A stretch of 8,138 nt of DNA from an uncultured Bryobacterales bacterium (GCA_946887065.1 CAMPKL010000132.1:1-8138); one strand, 5' to 3'; shown: positions 1-6,774, numbered from the stretch's first letter. Made by a program: numbers and translations. Notes: generated by a model not told the origin, from the letters alone.

Positions 1-857
1 TCCAACTTAGCCTCATCGACATTCGTGTTGTCATCGGTAAATAGCAACCCTGTCCGCTTGGCGTAGCTTTGAAGCGCGCTCTCACTTCGTTCGAGTTTAA
101 TCCTCATCTCATCCAGTCGGCGCGCTAACCAGTCACTGGTTTGTTGAGTGCTTTCCCAGCGCGCCTCAATGCTCTGTTCGATGTATTCACGCGTGAGCGT
201 GTTGACGAACTCCGAAGCGATCTGAGGGTCGGTCGAGTCGGCCGATATTTGGACGATCCGCGTCTGGCTGCTCCCCTTAATAATCAGCGTGTCGGCAGGC
301 ATCGAAAGCGCGATGGATCGGACGTCTTCGGCGTCCGCTTCTTTCATATTGAGCGCCCGCCGCCAAGTAGAGAGCCGGCTTGAAGTAGAGACATCCGGCG
401 AATCAACACCCACCGCCGGCTTCGTTAGGCTTTCCGTGACGCTCTCCACGAGCGTCCTGCTCTGCAGAATCTGTATCTGTGTCTGAAGATCCAGCATCCC
501 ATCCCAGCCCTGGTTGTCCGTCGTCTGCTGAACGGCGCCCATGTTCATGAAGTTGCTGTTCAGAGATTGGATCTCCAATGTCGCGGTCGCCTGATAGATA
601 GGGGTTTGCGGCAACGTTAGAGCGACAGCAGCTAAGAGCCCGAGGACGGCTCCCAGCACGAGGGCGCCTTTCCTGCGGCTCAAGACTCGCCAGTATTCGA
701 GAAAGAGCCCTTGACTGTCGCCATCGCTCGGATAGCTGCCGCCGTAGGCGTCGTCGACCCGAGTCGCGTCGATAATCTCAAACTTGGCAGGCAAACGGTC
801 CGAGGCGTCGTTCAAGGCCGGCCGGCGGCCTCGTTGTCCGTAATCGTCGGACGCCAT
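1..857 (-). CDS. Wzz/GumC-type polysaccharide chain-length determinant (N-terminal part, runs off the window)
   Basis: Inner-membrane protein expected to control chain length and export of an exopolysaccharide together with the outer-membrane export protein encoded just upstream. I translated 285 codons from the ATG at 857-855; the frame stays open to the left edge, so the C-terminus is missing. Residues 1-50 are a hydrophilic cytoplasmic lead. Residues 52-60 (LEYWRVLSR) and the hydrophobic helix at about 64-83 form the typical Wzz entry into the membrane, followed by a periplasmic part starting PQTPIYQATATLEI. Residues about 235-268 (from ARWESTQQTSDWLARRL) look like the start of the periplasmic coiled coil seen in GumC/ExoP-like proteins. 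The start is supported by its one-base overlap (TAATG) with the preceding stop codon, which suggests translational coupling. A C-terminal tyrosine autokinase domain could follow, but this cannot be seen here. Confidence 0.88.
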   Translation of the reverse strand, partial: MASDDYGQRGRRPALNDASDRLPAKFEIIDATRVDDAYGGSYPSDGDSQGLFLEYWRVLSRRKGALVLGAVLGLLAAVALTLPQTPIYQATATLEIQSLNSNFMNMGAVQQTTDNQGWDGMLDLQTQIQILQSRTLVESVTESLTKPAVGVDSPDVSTSSRLSTWRRALNMKEADAEDVRSIALSMPADTLIIKGSSQTRIVQISADSTDPQIASEFVNTLTREYIEQSIEARWESTQQTSDWLARRLDEMRIKLERSESALQSYAKRTGLLFTDDNTNVDEAKL

Positions 858-1840
858 TACCTACCGACCCGCCAAATCGCCACACCGGACCCTACGCTAA
901 GCGCCGCGGCAGCAGCTCGTGCCCCGACCTTCTTGCTGGTACTTTGCGGGATGAAAAGGATGTCCTCGGCCTCCATGGGCAAATCGCTATCCGCGCCTTT
1001 TAGAATGCGCTTGAGATTCACGGCGATCTCTTCACGCCGCTCCGGGTCTTGCGTCTTGCGCAGGATCTTCGCTTCGCCCGACTGCGCATACTTGCCGAGC
1101 CCTTCCGCCATCGAAAGCGCCTCCAGCACCGTCACGCGCTGTCGCTCGCCGAGGACGAACGCTCCCGTCCGCGCGACGGCTCCCAGAACGTAGACAAAAC
1201 GCCCTTTCGGCACCGTAATAACGTCATCGGGCTTAACGGGAATGTTCTTGGCTGGGGCTTCTCCATCGAGAACCTCTCTCACGCCGACTTCGGCCACCCA
1301 ATACTGACCGGTCTCGTCCTCTGTGACGTTCGCCAGGGGAATCTCCCCGCGCTCCTTCAGCCGCGCAATGCGAATGGCGTAACCGGCGTCCGGGTTGAGC
1401 CCCCCGGCCTGCGACACCACCTCCATCAGAGTCTTGCGCCCCTGAACCTGCTGAACGCCCGGCGACTTCACCGAGCCAAGAACGGTAACCGGTTGGCCGT
1501 TCATGTCCGTGATGGAGACCGTGACGTCCGGGTTCTGGAGATAGCTGGAAAGCCGTTCGGCGATCTTGGCCTCGAGTTGCTCGGCGGTCATGCCGGCTGC
1601 GTCAAGACGTCCGGCGATCGGCAAATCGATGGTGCCGCGCAGATCAATCCGGATCGGGTACTTGCCCACGTCATCCAGGTCGACGACGGACACCCGAATC
1701 TCATCGCCTGGGCCGAGAATGTAGCCAAGCGTCTCAAGGGTTTCCGACTTGCCGCCGATCGGTGCAAAAGCGATCAGCATCAAGATCGCCGCCAGCAGGA
1801 CGACCCATTCGTGCCACTTCAGGGACCCAAGAAATTTCAT
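857..1840 (-). CDS. Wza/GumB-like polysaccharide export protein with Poly_export and two SLBB domains
   Basis: Probable outer-membrane or periplasmic channel part of an exopolysaccharide export machine. Numbering from the ATG at 1840, the 327-aa protein has a basic N-terminus and a hydrophobic segment (about 11-26), then a Poly_export domain at about 40-110 (from YILGPGDEIRVSV through IDLPIAGRL to YLQNPDVTVSI). Two SLBB domains follow: about 116-165 (VTVLGSVKSPGVQQV) and about 214-265 (VYVLGAVARTGAFVLGE). An Ala-rich uncharged stretch closes the protein (about 308-323). Wza-type proteins also end in a helix that crosses the outer membrane. The protein has no cysteine, so it cannot be a lipoprotein as Wza is. 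The start is uncertain: the frame is open back to a GTG at 1900 (347 aa), with another ATG at 1852. I prefer 1840 because AAAGG lies just upstream and the added 20 residues look like neither signal nor domain. It is followed by the chain-length gene with TAATG overlap. Confidence 0.9.
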   Translation of the reverse strand: MKFLGSLKWHEWVVLLAAILMLIAFAPIGGKSETLETLGYILGPGDEIRVSVVDLDDVGKYPIRIDLRGTIDLPIAGRLDAAGMTAEQLEAKIAERLSSYLQNPDVTVSITDMNGQPVTVLGSVKSPGVQQVQGRKTLMEVVSQAGGLNPDAGYAIRIARLKERGEIPLANVTEDETGQYWVAEVGVREVLDGEAPAKNIPVKPDDVITVPKGRFVYVLGAVARTGAFVLGERQRVTVLEALSMAEGLGKYAQSGEAKILRKTQDPERREEIAVNLKRILKGADSDLPMEAEDILFIPQSTSKKVGARAAAAALSVGSGVAIWRVGR

Positions 1841-1982
1841 GTCCCTTTGCATCGGACCAGTGTAGGCGAAATCAGCGGACATTTGAGGGTGAACCTGCAC
1901 CGCACAAGACCCGTCCCATTCTGTGGGCGCGTGGCCAGCGGAATCGCCGGCAAAAGCGGGGTCAGCCTAGGCGTTGCCCGGC

Positions 1983-2474
1983 TTAACGCAACCGGTTGAA
2001 CTCTTCCGTAATAGCGCCTTGGTCCTCGGGCCGGGGCTCGGTTAGATCTCTCGTAACGCAACGGCCGCCCGGCCGAACGACGCTGCTGCAACTCTCAATG
2101 TGCGCATTGAAGGAACACGAGCCGGAAGAATCACTCGAAATCTCAATGACGCCGGAGTTGATGTTGCCGGGCTCGATTGCCAATTCCAGCACGGCCGGCT
2201 TGTAGCTGAAAGTCATCGGCGCCGCATTGTTGAGGTCCGTCGCCGGCTCCTTGCGGCAGACGTCCGTCGGGAAGGCGGCGATTCTCACCTGACCGCTCTG
2301 GCAGCCCGAGCTGGTTGAGGCGAAGACGCGCATCAGCACGATTCCATCGCGGCGTTCCTGGGGGATGTCGACAGTGTTGCGCAAGATGGTTACCCGGCAA
2401 AACGGTCCATTCTCTTGGGCCTGGAGAGCGTTCGCCCAAAGCAATAGCGTGACAATCGCGAGCAACAATCGCAT
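1983..2474 (-). CDS. Small secreted six-cysteine protein of unknown function
   Basis: I do not recognise a family. The 163-aa product starts with a clear Sec signal peptide (MRLLLAIVTLLLWANALQA, probable cleavage near residue 19 or 20). The mature part of about 143 residues has six cysteines (26, 58, 73, 120, 129, 139), an even number that would suit three disulfides outside the cytoplasm. Between them lie alternating polar and hydrophobic stretches, such as PAVLELAIEPGNINSGVIEI at 93-112, consistent with a beta-rich fold. The tail is charged (EPRPEDQGAITEEFNRLR). The ATG at 2474 is chosen because GGGAGGT sits 5 nt upstream and the signal peptide begins there. The frame is open further upstream to 2894, but that stretch is out-of-frame sequence of the cupin gene. 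It lies upstream of the polysaccharide export gene on the same strand, with a gap of about 80-140 nt, so a role in the same envelope locus is possible but only inferred. Confidence 0.78.
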   Translation of the reverse strand: MRLLLAIVTLLLWANALQAQENGPFCRVTILRNTVDIPQERRDGIVLMRVFASTSSGCQSGQVRIAAFPTDVCRKEPATDLNNAAPMTFSYKPAVLELAIEPGNINSGVIEISSDSSGSCSFNAHIESCSSVVRPGGRCVTRDLTEPRPEDQGAITEEFNRLR

Positions 2475-2478
2475 GGAG

Positions 2479-2485
2479 ACCTCCC
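2479..2485 (-). promoter_or_regulatory. Strong ribosome binding site deciding the start of the six-cysteine protein
   Basis: On the minus strand the bases read GGGAGGT, with the GGAGG core ending 5 nt before the ATG at 2474. This is the best Shine-Dalgarno match in the window and fixes the start at the signal peptide rather than at the longer upstream open frame. Confidence 0.75.
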
Positions 2486-2565
2486 GTGGGGCGACAGCGT
2501 CAGTATTGTGACGCACCCGGGACGGTGAGCGTTGAGCGGAATTTTCTGTTCTTTGGCGCTTGTGG

Positions 2566-2600
2566 CGAGCCCTGCTCCAGCACCGCATTCTTAGGGCTCG
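2566..2600 (-). repeat. 8-bp inverted repeat spanning the cupin stop codon
   Basis: CGAGCCCT at 2566-2573 and AGGGCTCG at 2593-2600 are perfect reverse complements with a 19-nt spacer. The right arm overlaps the TAA stop of the cupin gene. In RNA this would be a G+C-rich hairpin at the 3' end of the sulfatase-cupin unit. No run of U follows on the minus strand, so it is not a canonical intrinsic terminator; it could stabilise the mRNA end or assist termination. Confidence 0.5.
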
Positions 2601-3160
2601 GGCGCGCCGGGGCACGATTCCGGCGAGCCAGGCCAGTCGGTTCCGCGGTACTTGCCGAGTAGACGTCCCAGCAGTAACACGATCGGGAAAAGGACTCGCT
2701 GCACCGGCTGAGGCGGAACGGAGAGCGCCTGTGTCTTGCGGTGCCGCCAAAGAACGTGAGTCATGTAGAACAGATCCGGCCTCCCCGTGTTGGAGGCGCC
2801 TACGACTGCGAACAAGGCTTGAAGGTAGCGATCCAAGTCGCCTGCGGGAACGGCGCGGCCGCTTAGCTCCAAGAGTTCTTCGCCGGCATTCCACCAGGTG
2901 TGAACGACTCCGGCCGGAAACGAGGCGCGGCCTCCCGCGGGCACCACGAATTTGTGGTTGCCCACTTGGGCGCCAAGCGTTCCCGCTTTCACCACTCCTT
3001 CTTCGAGTTGCGTGAGGTGGATGTGCAGCGGCGGGCCGGCGGCTCGTACCGGCAGTGAGCCGTCAATTTCTAGGACGGTCTGCCCGTCTGAGCCGGGCAC
3101 GCGCCGCAGACGCAGGATTTCTCCGGTGTGGCGATTTTCCAACTTCAACACATTGTCCAT
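2591..3160 (-). CDS. Cupin-domain protein with hydrophobic C-terminal segment
   Basis: Small single-domain cupin of 189 aa; the substrate is unknown. Cupin motif 1 is seen as PPLHIHLTQLEE (H46, H48, E53), and motif 2 as GGRASFPAGVVHTWWN (residues 76-91), which fits G(X)5PXG(X)2H(X)3N exactly with H87. All four usual metal ligands are therefore present. After the barrel comes a helical part (about 105-140) and then a hydrophobic segment (VQRVLFPIVLLLGRLLGKYR, 153-172). From memory, other bacterial cupins of this size share a similar Gly-Arg-Leu-Leu-Gly tail, which may bind the membrane. The ATG at 3160 follows the sulfatase stop by 7 nt, so the two are almost certainly one transcript. An alternative upstream start at 3199 would overlap the sulfatase and adds no domain. 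Whether it acts as an enzyme or a sensor cannot be told. Confidence 0.85.
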   Translation of the reverse strand: MDNVLKLENRHTGEILRLRRVPGSDGQTVLEIDGSLPVRAAGPPLHIHLTQLEEGVVKAGTLGAQVGNHKFVVPAGGRASFPAGVVHTWWNAGEELLELSGRAVPAGDLDRYLQALFAVVGASNTGRPDLFYMTHVLWRHRKTQALSVPPQPVQRVLFPIVLLLGRLLGKYRGTDWPGSPESCPGAPEP

Positions 3161-3167
3161 CGGGCGC

Positions 3168-4613
3168 CTACTCGGCGAGCTGGCCCAAAGGGCGGACATG
3201 GCTCATCAGCTCGGCGTCGTTCGCCCGGGCAAGAGCCGCTAAACGCTCGACGATGTCGGCGTGTTTGCCGGCCACATCGTGAGCTTCGCCGACGTCGGAA
3301 TATAGGTCATACAACTGAGGCCCATCCAGCAGCAGCTTCCAGCGGCCTTCGCGGATGCCGCGCAGAACCGGCTGGTTGACGGGGGCGCCGTCTTCGGCGC
3401 GGTAGTAGATTTGTCCCTCGTAGTACAGAAATGTGTCACGCGGCGACTTGCCGTCACGGACGCTGAGCAGCGGCCACAGGTTCTTGCCGTCGATGATCAA
3501 GTCGTCGGGAAGGGCCGCGCCCGCTAGAGCGGCGAATGTCGGCAGGATGTCGATATTGGCGGCGATTTCCGACGTGACCTGGCCGGCGGGAATTTTGCCG
3601 GGCCAGCGAATGATTGCGGGAACGCGTAGGCCGCCTTCCCAGACGGTTCCCTTGCCGTCTCGAAGCGGGCCGGCCGAACCCGAGTCGATGCCGTATTGCA
3701 GCCAGGGACCGTTGTCGGAAGTGAAGATGACCAGGGTGTTCTCATCCAGGCCAAGTTCCTTGAGCTTGGCGAGGACGCGCCCGGTGGAATCGTCCAACTC
3801 CTCAATGACGTCGCCGTAGACGCCGCGGGTGGAGACGCCCTCGAAAGGCTTGCTGCGGAAAAGCGGATTATGCGGCATCGCGTGCGCGAGATAAAGAAAG
3901 AAGGGCCGGTCGCGATTGGCTTCGATGAACTCGATGGCCCCTTCGGTGTAGCGCGCGGTGAGCTGAGTTTGGTCGGGGTTCAACTCGATGGCGTCGAGAT
4001 TCTTGATCAGAGGCAAGGGCGGGAACCAGTCGAGGGGATAAGTTTCACCCTCGCCTTGGTAGCCGGTATACTCAGCGCGAGTGCGGATGGCTCGCTTGAC
4101 TGGGCCGTCCTGGGGCGTGCGCTCCACCTTGGGGTGGAAAGGCCACATGTCATTGGAGTACGGAAGCCCGAGGTACTGATCGAAGCCGTTATTGGTCGGC
4201 AAGAACTGCGTCGCGTCGCCTAGGTGCCACTTGCCGAACATCGCCGTGGCGTAGCCCGCCCGCTTCAGGACTTCGGCCAGGGTGACTTCATCGGCATGGA
4301 TGCCTGTCTTGGCTCGCGGCACATGGTTGAACATCAGCGAGTTGCGGGGCGGATAGCTGCCGGTCATCAACGCGGCCCGGGACGGCCCGCAAAAGGGCTG
4401 GGCGTAGAAGTCGGTGAAGCGTATGCCCTCGGCCGCCATGCGGTCGATGTGGGGCGTGCGAATATGCGGCGCCCCATAGCTGCTGAGGTCGCCGTAGCCC
4501 TGGTCGTCCGTCATGATCAGGACGAAGTTTGGCTGACGTTGAGCAGCGGCGGGGGCGCTGAAGACACACAAGGCCCCGAGAATGAGCAATGTAATGCGAA
4601 TCATCAGCTGCAC
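3168..4613 (-). CDS. Exported type I (formylglycine-dependent) sulfatase, arylsulfatase A-like
   Basis: Hydrolyses sulfate esters in the periplasm or outside the cell; the substrate is unknown. The 481-aa protein has a signal peptide (about 1-24, ending APAAAQ) and a complete sulfatase domain. Visible parts are the metal-binding MTDDQGYGDL (D36, D37) and the formylglycine site CGPSRAALMTG (C75, P77, R79), which a maturing enzyme must convert from cysteine. Further active-site residues are GKWHLG (K128, H130), AHAMPH (H244, H248), the metal ligands SDNG (D300, N301) and K321 in DGKGTVWEGG. The stretch YLGLPYSNDM resembles the matching segment of animal arylsulfatase A. All key residues are intact and the length is usual for family S1. 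The start is ambiguous between GTG at 4613 and ATG at 4604, three codons apart; GGGGAAG about 10 nt upstream slightly favours the GTG. No maturase gene is in the window. Confidence 0.95.
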   Translation of the reverse strand: MQLMIRITLLILGALCVFSAPAAAQRQPNFVLIMTDDQGYGDLSSYGAPHIRTPHIDRMAAEGIRFTDFYAQPFCGPSRAALMTGSYPPRNSLMFNHVPRAKTGIHADEVTLAEVLKRAGYATAMFGKWHLGDATQFLPTNNGFDQYLGLPYSNDMWPFHPKVERTPQDGPVKRAIRTRAEYTGYQGEGETYPLDWFPPLPLIKNLDAIELNPDQTQLTARYTEGAIEFIEANRDRPFFLYLAHAMPHNPLFRSKPFEGVSTRGVYGDVIEELDDSTGRVLAKLKELGLDENTLVIFTSDNGPWLQYGIDSGSAGPLRDGKGTVWEGGLRVPAIIRWPGKIPAGQVTSEIAANIDILPTFAALAGAALPDDLIIDGKNLWPLLSVRDGKSPRDTFLYYEGQIYYRAEDGAPVNQPVLRGIREGRWKLLLDGPQLYDLYSDVGEAHDVAGKHADIVERLAALARANDAELMSHVRPLGQLAE

Positions 4614-4630
4614 CAGGTCGTGACTTCCCC

Positions 4631-4660
4631 ATGATAAACGCGGCGCAAATGATCTGTCGC
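4631..4660 (-). promoter_or_regulatory. Candidate sigma-70-like promoter for the sulfatase-cupin unit
   Basis: On the minus strand GCGACA (4660-4655, four of six to TTGACA) is followed after 18 nt by TATCAT (4636-4631, five of six to TATAAT). Transcription would begin near 4625, giving a leader of only about 12-22 nt before the GTG at 4613 or the ATG at 4604. The -35 element and spacer are covered by the inverted repeat at 4639-4664. This is assignment by eye and the sigma factor of this organism is not known. Confidence 0.4.
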
Positions 4661-4664
4661 CGCG
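4639..4664. repeat. 7-bp inverted repeat overlapping the sulfatase promoter
   Basis: CGCGGCG (4639-4645) and CGCCGCG (4658-4664) are perfect reverse complements with a 12-nt spacer. The dyad lies in the divergent gap between the sulfatase and transporter genes and covers the spacer and -35 of the candidate sulfatase promoter, the place expected for a repressor site. The arms are made only of G and C, so chance occurrence in this GC-rich DNA is not negligible. Confidence 0.45.
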
Positions 4665-4693
4665 ATGAAGCGTTCGGGGCCTGTCAAGGATCT

Positions 4694-4712
4694 ACGCAAG
4701 GGCGCCTTGCGT
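4694..4712. repeat. 8-bp inverted repeat with 3-nt centre upstream of the AI-2E transporter gene
   Basis: ACGCAAGG (4694-4701) and CCTTGCGT (4705-4712) are perfect reverse complements around GCG, a 19-bp near-palindrome ending 32 nt before the transporter ATG. The size and symmetry suit a dimeric regulator. It could instead form a hairpin in the transporter's leader RNA. Confidence 0.55.
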
Positions 4713-4744
4713 TGGACTAGACGCCGCGGCTTGCGCCTGAGGCG

Positions 4745-5842
4745 ATGGCTGACGTAACGAGCGACGAATTCTCCGAAGACCCGCAGTTTCCCAATACGCG
4801 CCCAATCCGATTTGTGTCGTTTTGGCGCGTGGGCATCTTGGGGCTTGCTGCACTCTATACGCTGTGGTGGGCTAAGCCGGTTCTGTTGCCGATTGCGCTG
4901 GCGCTGCTGCTGAGTTTTGTGTTCGCGCCAATCGTTCGCGGCATGAGGCGGGTCGGCATCCCGGAATTTGTGAGTGCCGGCGTAGTCGTCACGATGCTCA
5001 TTGGCGTGCTCGCCTTGGCGATTTATCAGTTCTCGGGACCCGCCGCGAACATCTTGTCGGACGCGCCGCGGAATCTGGAGCAAGTCGGCAACTTGTGGAG
5101 AGACTTACGCGAACCGGTCGACCGCATGTCGCAAGCGGCGGAGGAAGCCGAAGAAATCGCGGCCACGGCGACGGACGACGAGGCGCTTGAGGTAACCATC
5201 AAGGAGCCTGCTTGGAGCGAGGTACTCGTCGACACGGCTTTCGAGTTGGTTGTGGGGGCGGTGATTGTCTTCGCCTTGTTGTTCTTCCTGCTTGCTGGGC
5301 GCAACAAATTCCTGCGGAAGCTGGTGCGGATTACGCCCGGATTTCGGCGCAAGAGAACGTTGGCGCAAATTGCGCGAGGCATTGAGAATCAAGCTTCATC
5401 GTACTTGTTGGGATTCGCATTCAATAACTTCATTTTGGGGTGCGCCGTCACTTTGGCGCTGAGCTTGTTGGGTATGCCCTATGCAGCCTTGTGGGGCACC
5501 GTGGCGGCGGTCTTGAACTTTATTCCCTACATGGGCTCGCTGATTACTCTATGCGCTTTGACCCTGGCAGCGCTTTCGAGTTTCGACGACGTCAAAAGCG
5601 CGCTGTATGTGTCGGGCGCCTACCTTGTGCTGACCACGTTAGAAGGTACGCTCATGCAGCCGGTGCTCATCGGCCGCAAACTAGCGCTGAATCCCGTCGG
5701 CATTTTTGTGTCGATTCTCGTCTGGGGTTGGTTGTGGGGCATTCCCGGCGCACTGCTGGCGGTTCCCATTTTGGCGGTCGCGAAAACGATCTGCGATGCG
5801 GTCGACGGTTTGCGTCCGTTTGGAGAGTTGCTGGGCGAATAG
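4745..5842 (+). CDS. AI-2E (UPF0118) family membrane transporter
   Basis: Polytopic inner-membrane protein of 365 aa, the usual length for this family, whose members include the quorum-signal exporter TqsA and ion or solute antiporters; the substrate here is unknown. Hydrophobic segments are seen at about 28-43, 45-63 and 75-97, then after a helical, charged extracytoplasmic region (about 98-160) at 165-184, 222-243, 246-262, 264-280, 284-298 and 315-348. Family marks are NFIPYMGSLI (258-267) and the C-terminal run from EGTLMQPVLIGRKLALNPVG (300-319) into WGWLWGIPGALLAVPILAV (327-345). The ATG at 4745 is the only reasonable start: an in-frame TAG lies at 4718 with no start codon between. Its ribosome site is poor (GAGG only 2 nt before ATG). 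It is divergent from the sulfatase gene and convergent with the amidohydrolase gene 11 nt away, so it is probably transcribed alone. Confidence 0.92.
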   Translation: MADVTSDEFSEDPQFPNTRPIRFVSFWRVGILGLAALYTLWWAKPVLLPIALALLLSFVFAPIVRGMRRVGIPEFVSAGVVVTMLIGVLALAIYQFSGPAANILSDAPRNLEQVGNLWRDLREPVDRMSQAAEEAEEIAATATDDEALEVTIKEPAWSEVLVDTAFELVVGAVIVFALLFFLLAGRNKFLRKLVRITPGFRRKRTLAQIARGIENQASSYLLGFAFNNFILGCAVTLALSLLGMPYAALWGTVAAVLNFIPYMGSLITLCALTLAALSSFDDVKSALYVSGAYLVLTTLEGTLMQPVLIGRKLALNPVGIFVSILVWGWLWGIPGALLAVPILAVAKTICDAVDGLRPFGELLGE

Positions 5843-5853
5843 GAACCTTCCCG

Positions 5854-6774
5854 CTAGAACTTGTAGAGCTTCATGGCGGTGAGACCGCGGATCTTGGCGC
5901 GGTCCCCTTCAGACGCGAAATCGAACATGTTGTCCAGGACGGCGGCGTTCTGCTCCATCGCTTCCATGTTCATCCCGATGCCTCCCCAGATCATGCGATC
6001 GGGGCCGAAGGCGTCGAAGGCTTGGCGGACAGTGGGCTTCGCGTCCTCGAACGGATAGCCGGCCGTGGACGAGTAAGCCAGGCCGCTGTACTTCATGTAG
6101 ACGTTCGGCAACTTCGCCAGCGCCAGCACTGCTTTGAAGTCGGCGTCCGTACCCATGCCCCTGCGCCCGAGGTGGTCGAGAACGACTGTAACGCTGGGAA
6201 ACTGCTGCTTGAGCTTGTTGATCTGCGGCGCAAAGAACGGCTTGAAGTGCATCTGGACGGCGATGCCTGCATCGGCGACAGCTCGCCAGGTGCGCTTCAT
6301 GTAGTCCGCCTCAAGATTGCGGCCCGTGATGGCGCCCGTATCCGACGGCGCAACCCCGCGGTCTTGCATGGCGTGGATGCGGAAGCCGACGATGCGTCCG
6401 GGGTGGCGCGCCATCAAGCGTTTCAGGCGAGCGGGCGTGTCGCCGCGGGCTGGGTCGAGCAAACAGGTCCCCTTGAAGGCGCCGGGCTTGGGCTCATTCT
6501 CGAAGCAGTATTCGAGATAGGTGTGGTCGTCCTGGTAGGGCTCAGGATGCACGATGACCGTGTGGTCGATCTTAGCCTCCGCGAAAAACTTCTTGTAGTC
6601 TTCGAGGTCGGCCGGCCCCGGCTGGTAAGTAGCCATGGGAGCGTAAGGGAACCGCACGGTGTCTTTGGCGAAAAGGTGCACATGCGTGTCGACGAGCACG
6701 CCGTTAGGGCGTGCGGCGGAGGCGACGGCGGCAGCAGCAAGAGAAGCGATGGCGGTGCGGCGTGTGATGGACAT
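5854..6774 (-). CDS. Exported amidohydrolase-family (PF04909-like) TIM-barrel protein lacking the usual last Asp
   Basis: Predicted metal-dependent hydrolase, 306 aa, related to the ACMSD/2-pyrone-4,6-dicarboxylate lactonase group of the amidohydrolase superfamily. The N-terminus SITRRTAIASLAAAAVASA (2-20) is a twin-arginine export signal, so it is likely folded before leaving the cytoplasm. The barrel opens with VDTHVHLF (H31, H33), continues with GFRIHAM (H134), then VQMHFKP (H176) and VLDHLG (H201), all at the places expected for metal or catalytic histidines. The last strand, where relatives usually carry WG-S/T-D with the catalytic Asp, reads RMIWGGIGMN (260-269), with Ile266 at that place. 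Activity may therefore differ from classic members. The ATG at 6774 coincides with the start of the signal; no Shine-Dalgarno is visible, but TAAAAT at 6789-6784 could be a -10 giving a nearly leaderless mRNA. The substrate is unknown. Confidence 0.88.
   Translation of the reverse strand: MSITRRTAIASLAAAAVASAARPNGVLVDTHVHLFAKDTVRFPYAPMATYQPGPADLEDYKKFFAEAKIDHTVIVHPEPYQDDHTYLEYCFENEPKPGAFKGTCLLDPARGDTPARLKRLMARHPGRIVGFRIHAMQDRGVAPSDTGAITGRNLEADYMKRTWRAVADAGIAVQMHFKPFFAPQINKLKQQFPSVTVVLDHLGRRGMGTDADFKAVLALAKLPNVYMKYSGLAYSSTAGYPFEDAKPTVRQAFDAFGPDRMIWGGIGMNMEAMEQNAAVLDNMFDFASEGDRAKIRGLTAMKLYKF

Noticed and set aside
1049..1999. A 316-codon plus-strand open frame
   Set aside because: It is antisense to the polysaccharide export gene, whose Poly_export and SLBB motifs are unmistakable. 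The shadow has no signal, domain or plausible composition.
2475..2894. Upstream extension of the six-cysteine protein to 303 aa
   Set aside because: The added 140 residues are Arg/Ser-rich out-of-frame sequence that overlaps the cupin gene. A strong ribosome binding site and a signal peptide mark the start at 2474.
3696..4223. A 175-codon plus-strand open frame inside the sulfatase gene
   Set aside because: Antisense shadow; the sulfatase frame carries every catalytic motif through this stretch.
4682..4687. Perfect minus-strand TTGACA (TGTCAA on the plus strand) as the sulfatase -35
   Set aside because: No AT-containing -10 lies 16-18 nt downstream (the bases are CGCGGC), so the weaker -35 nearer to TATCAT was preferred.
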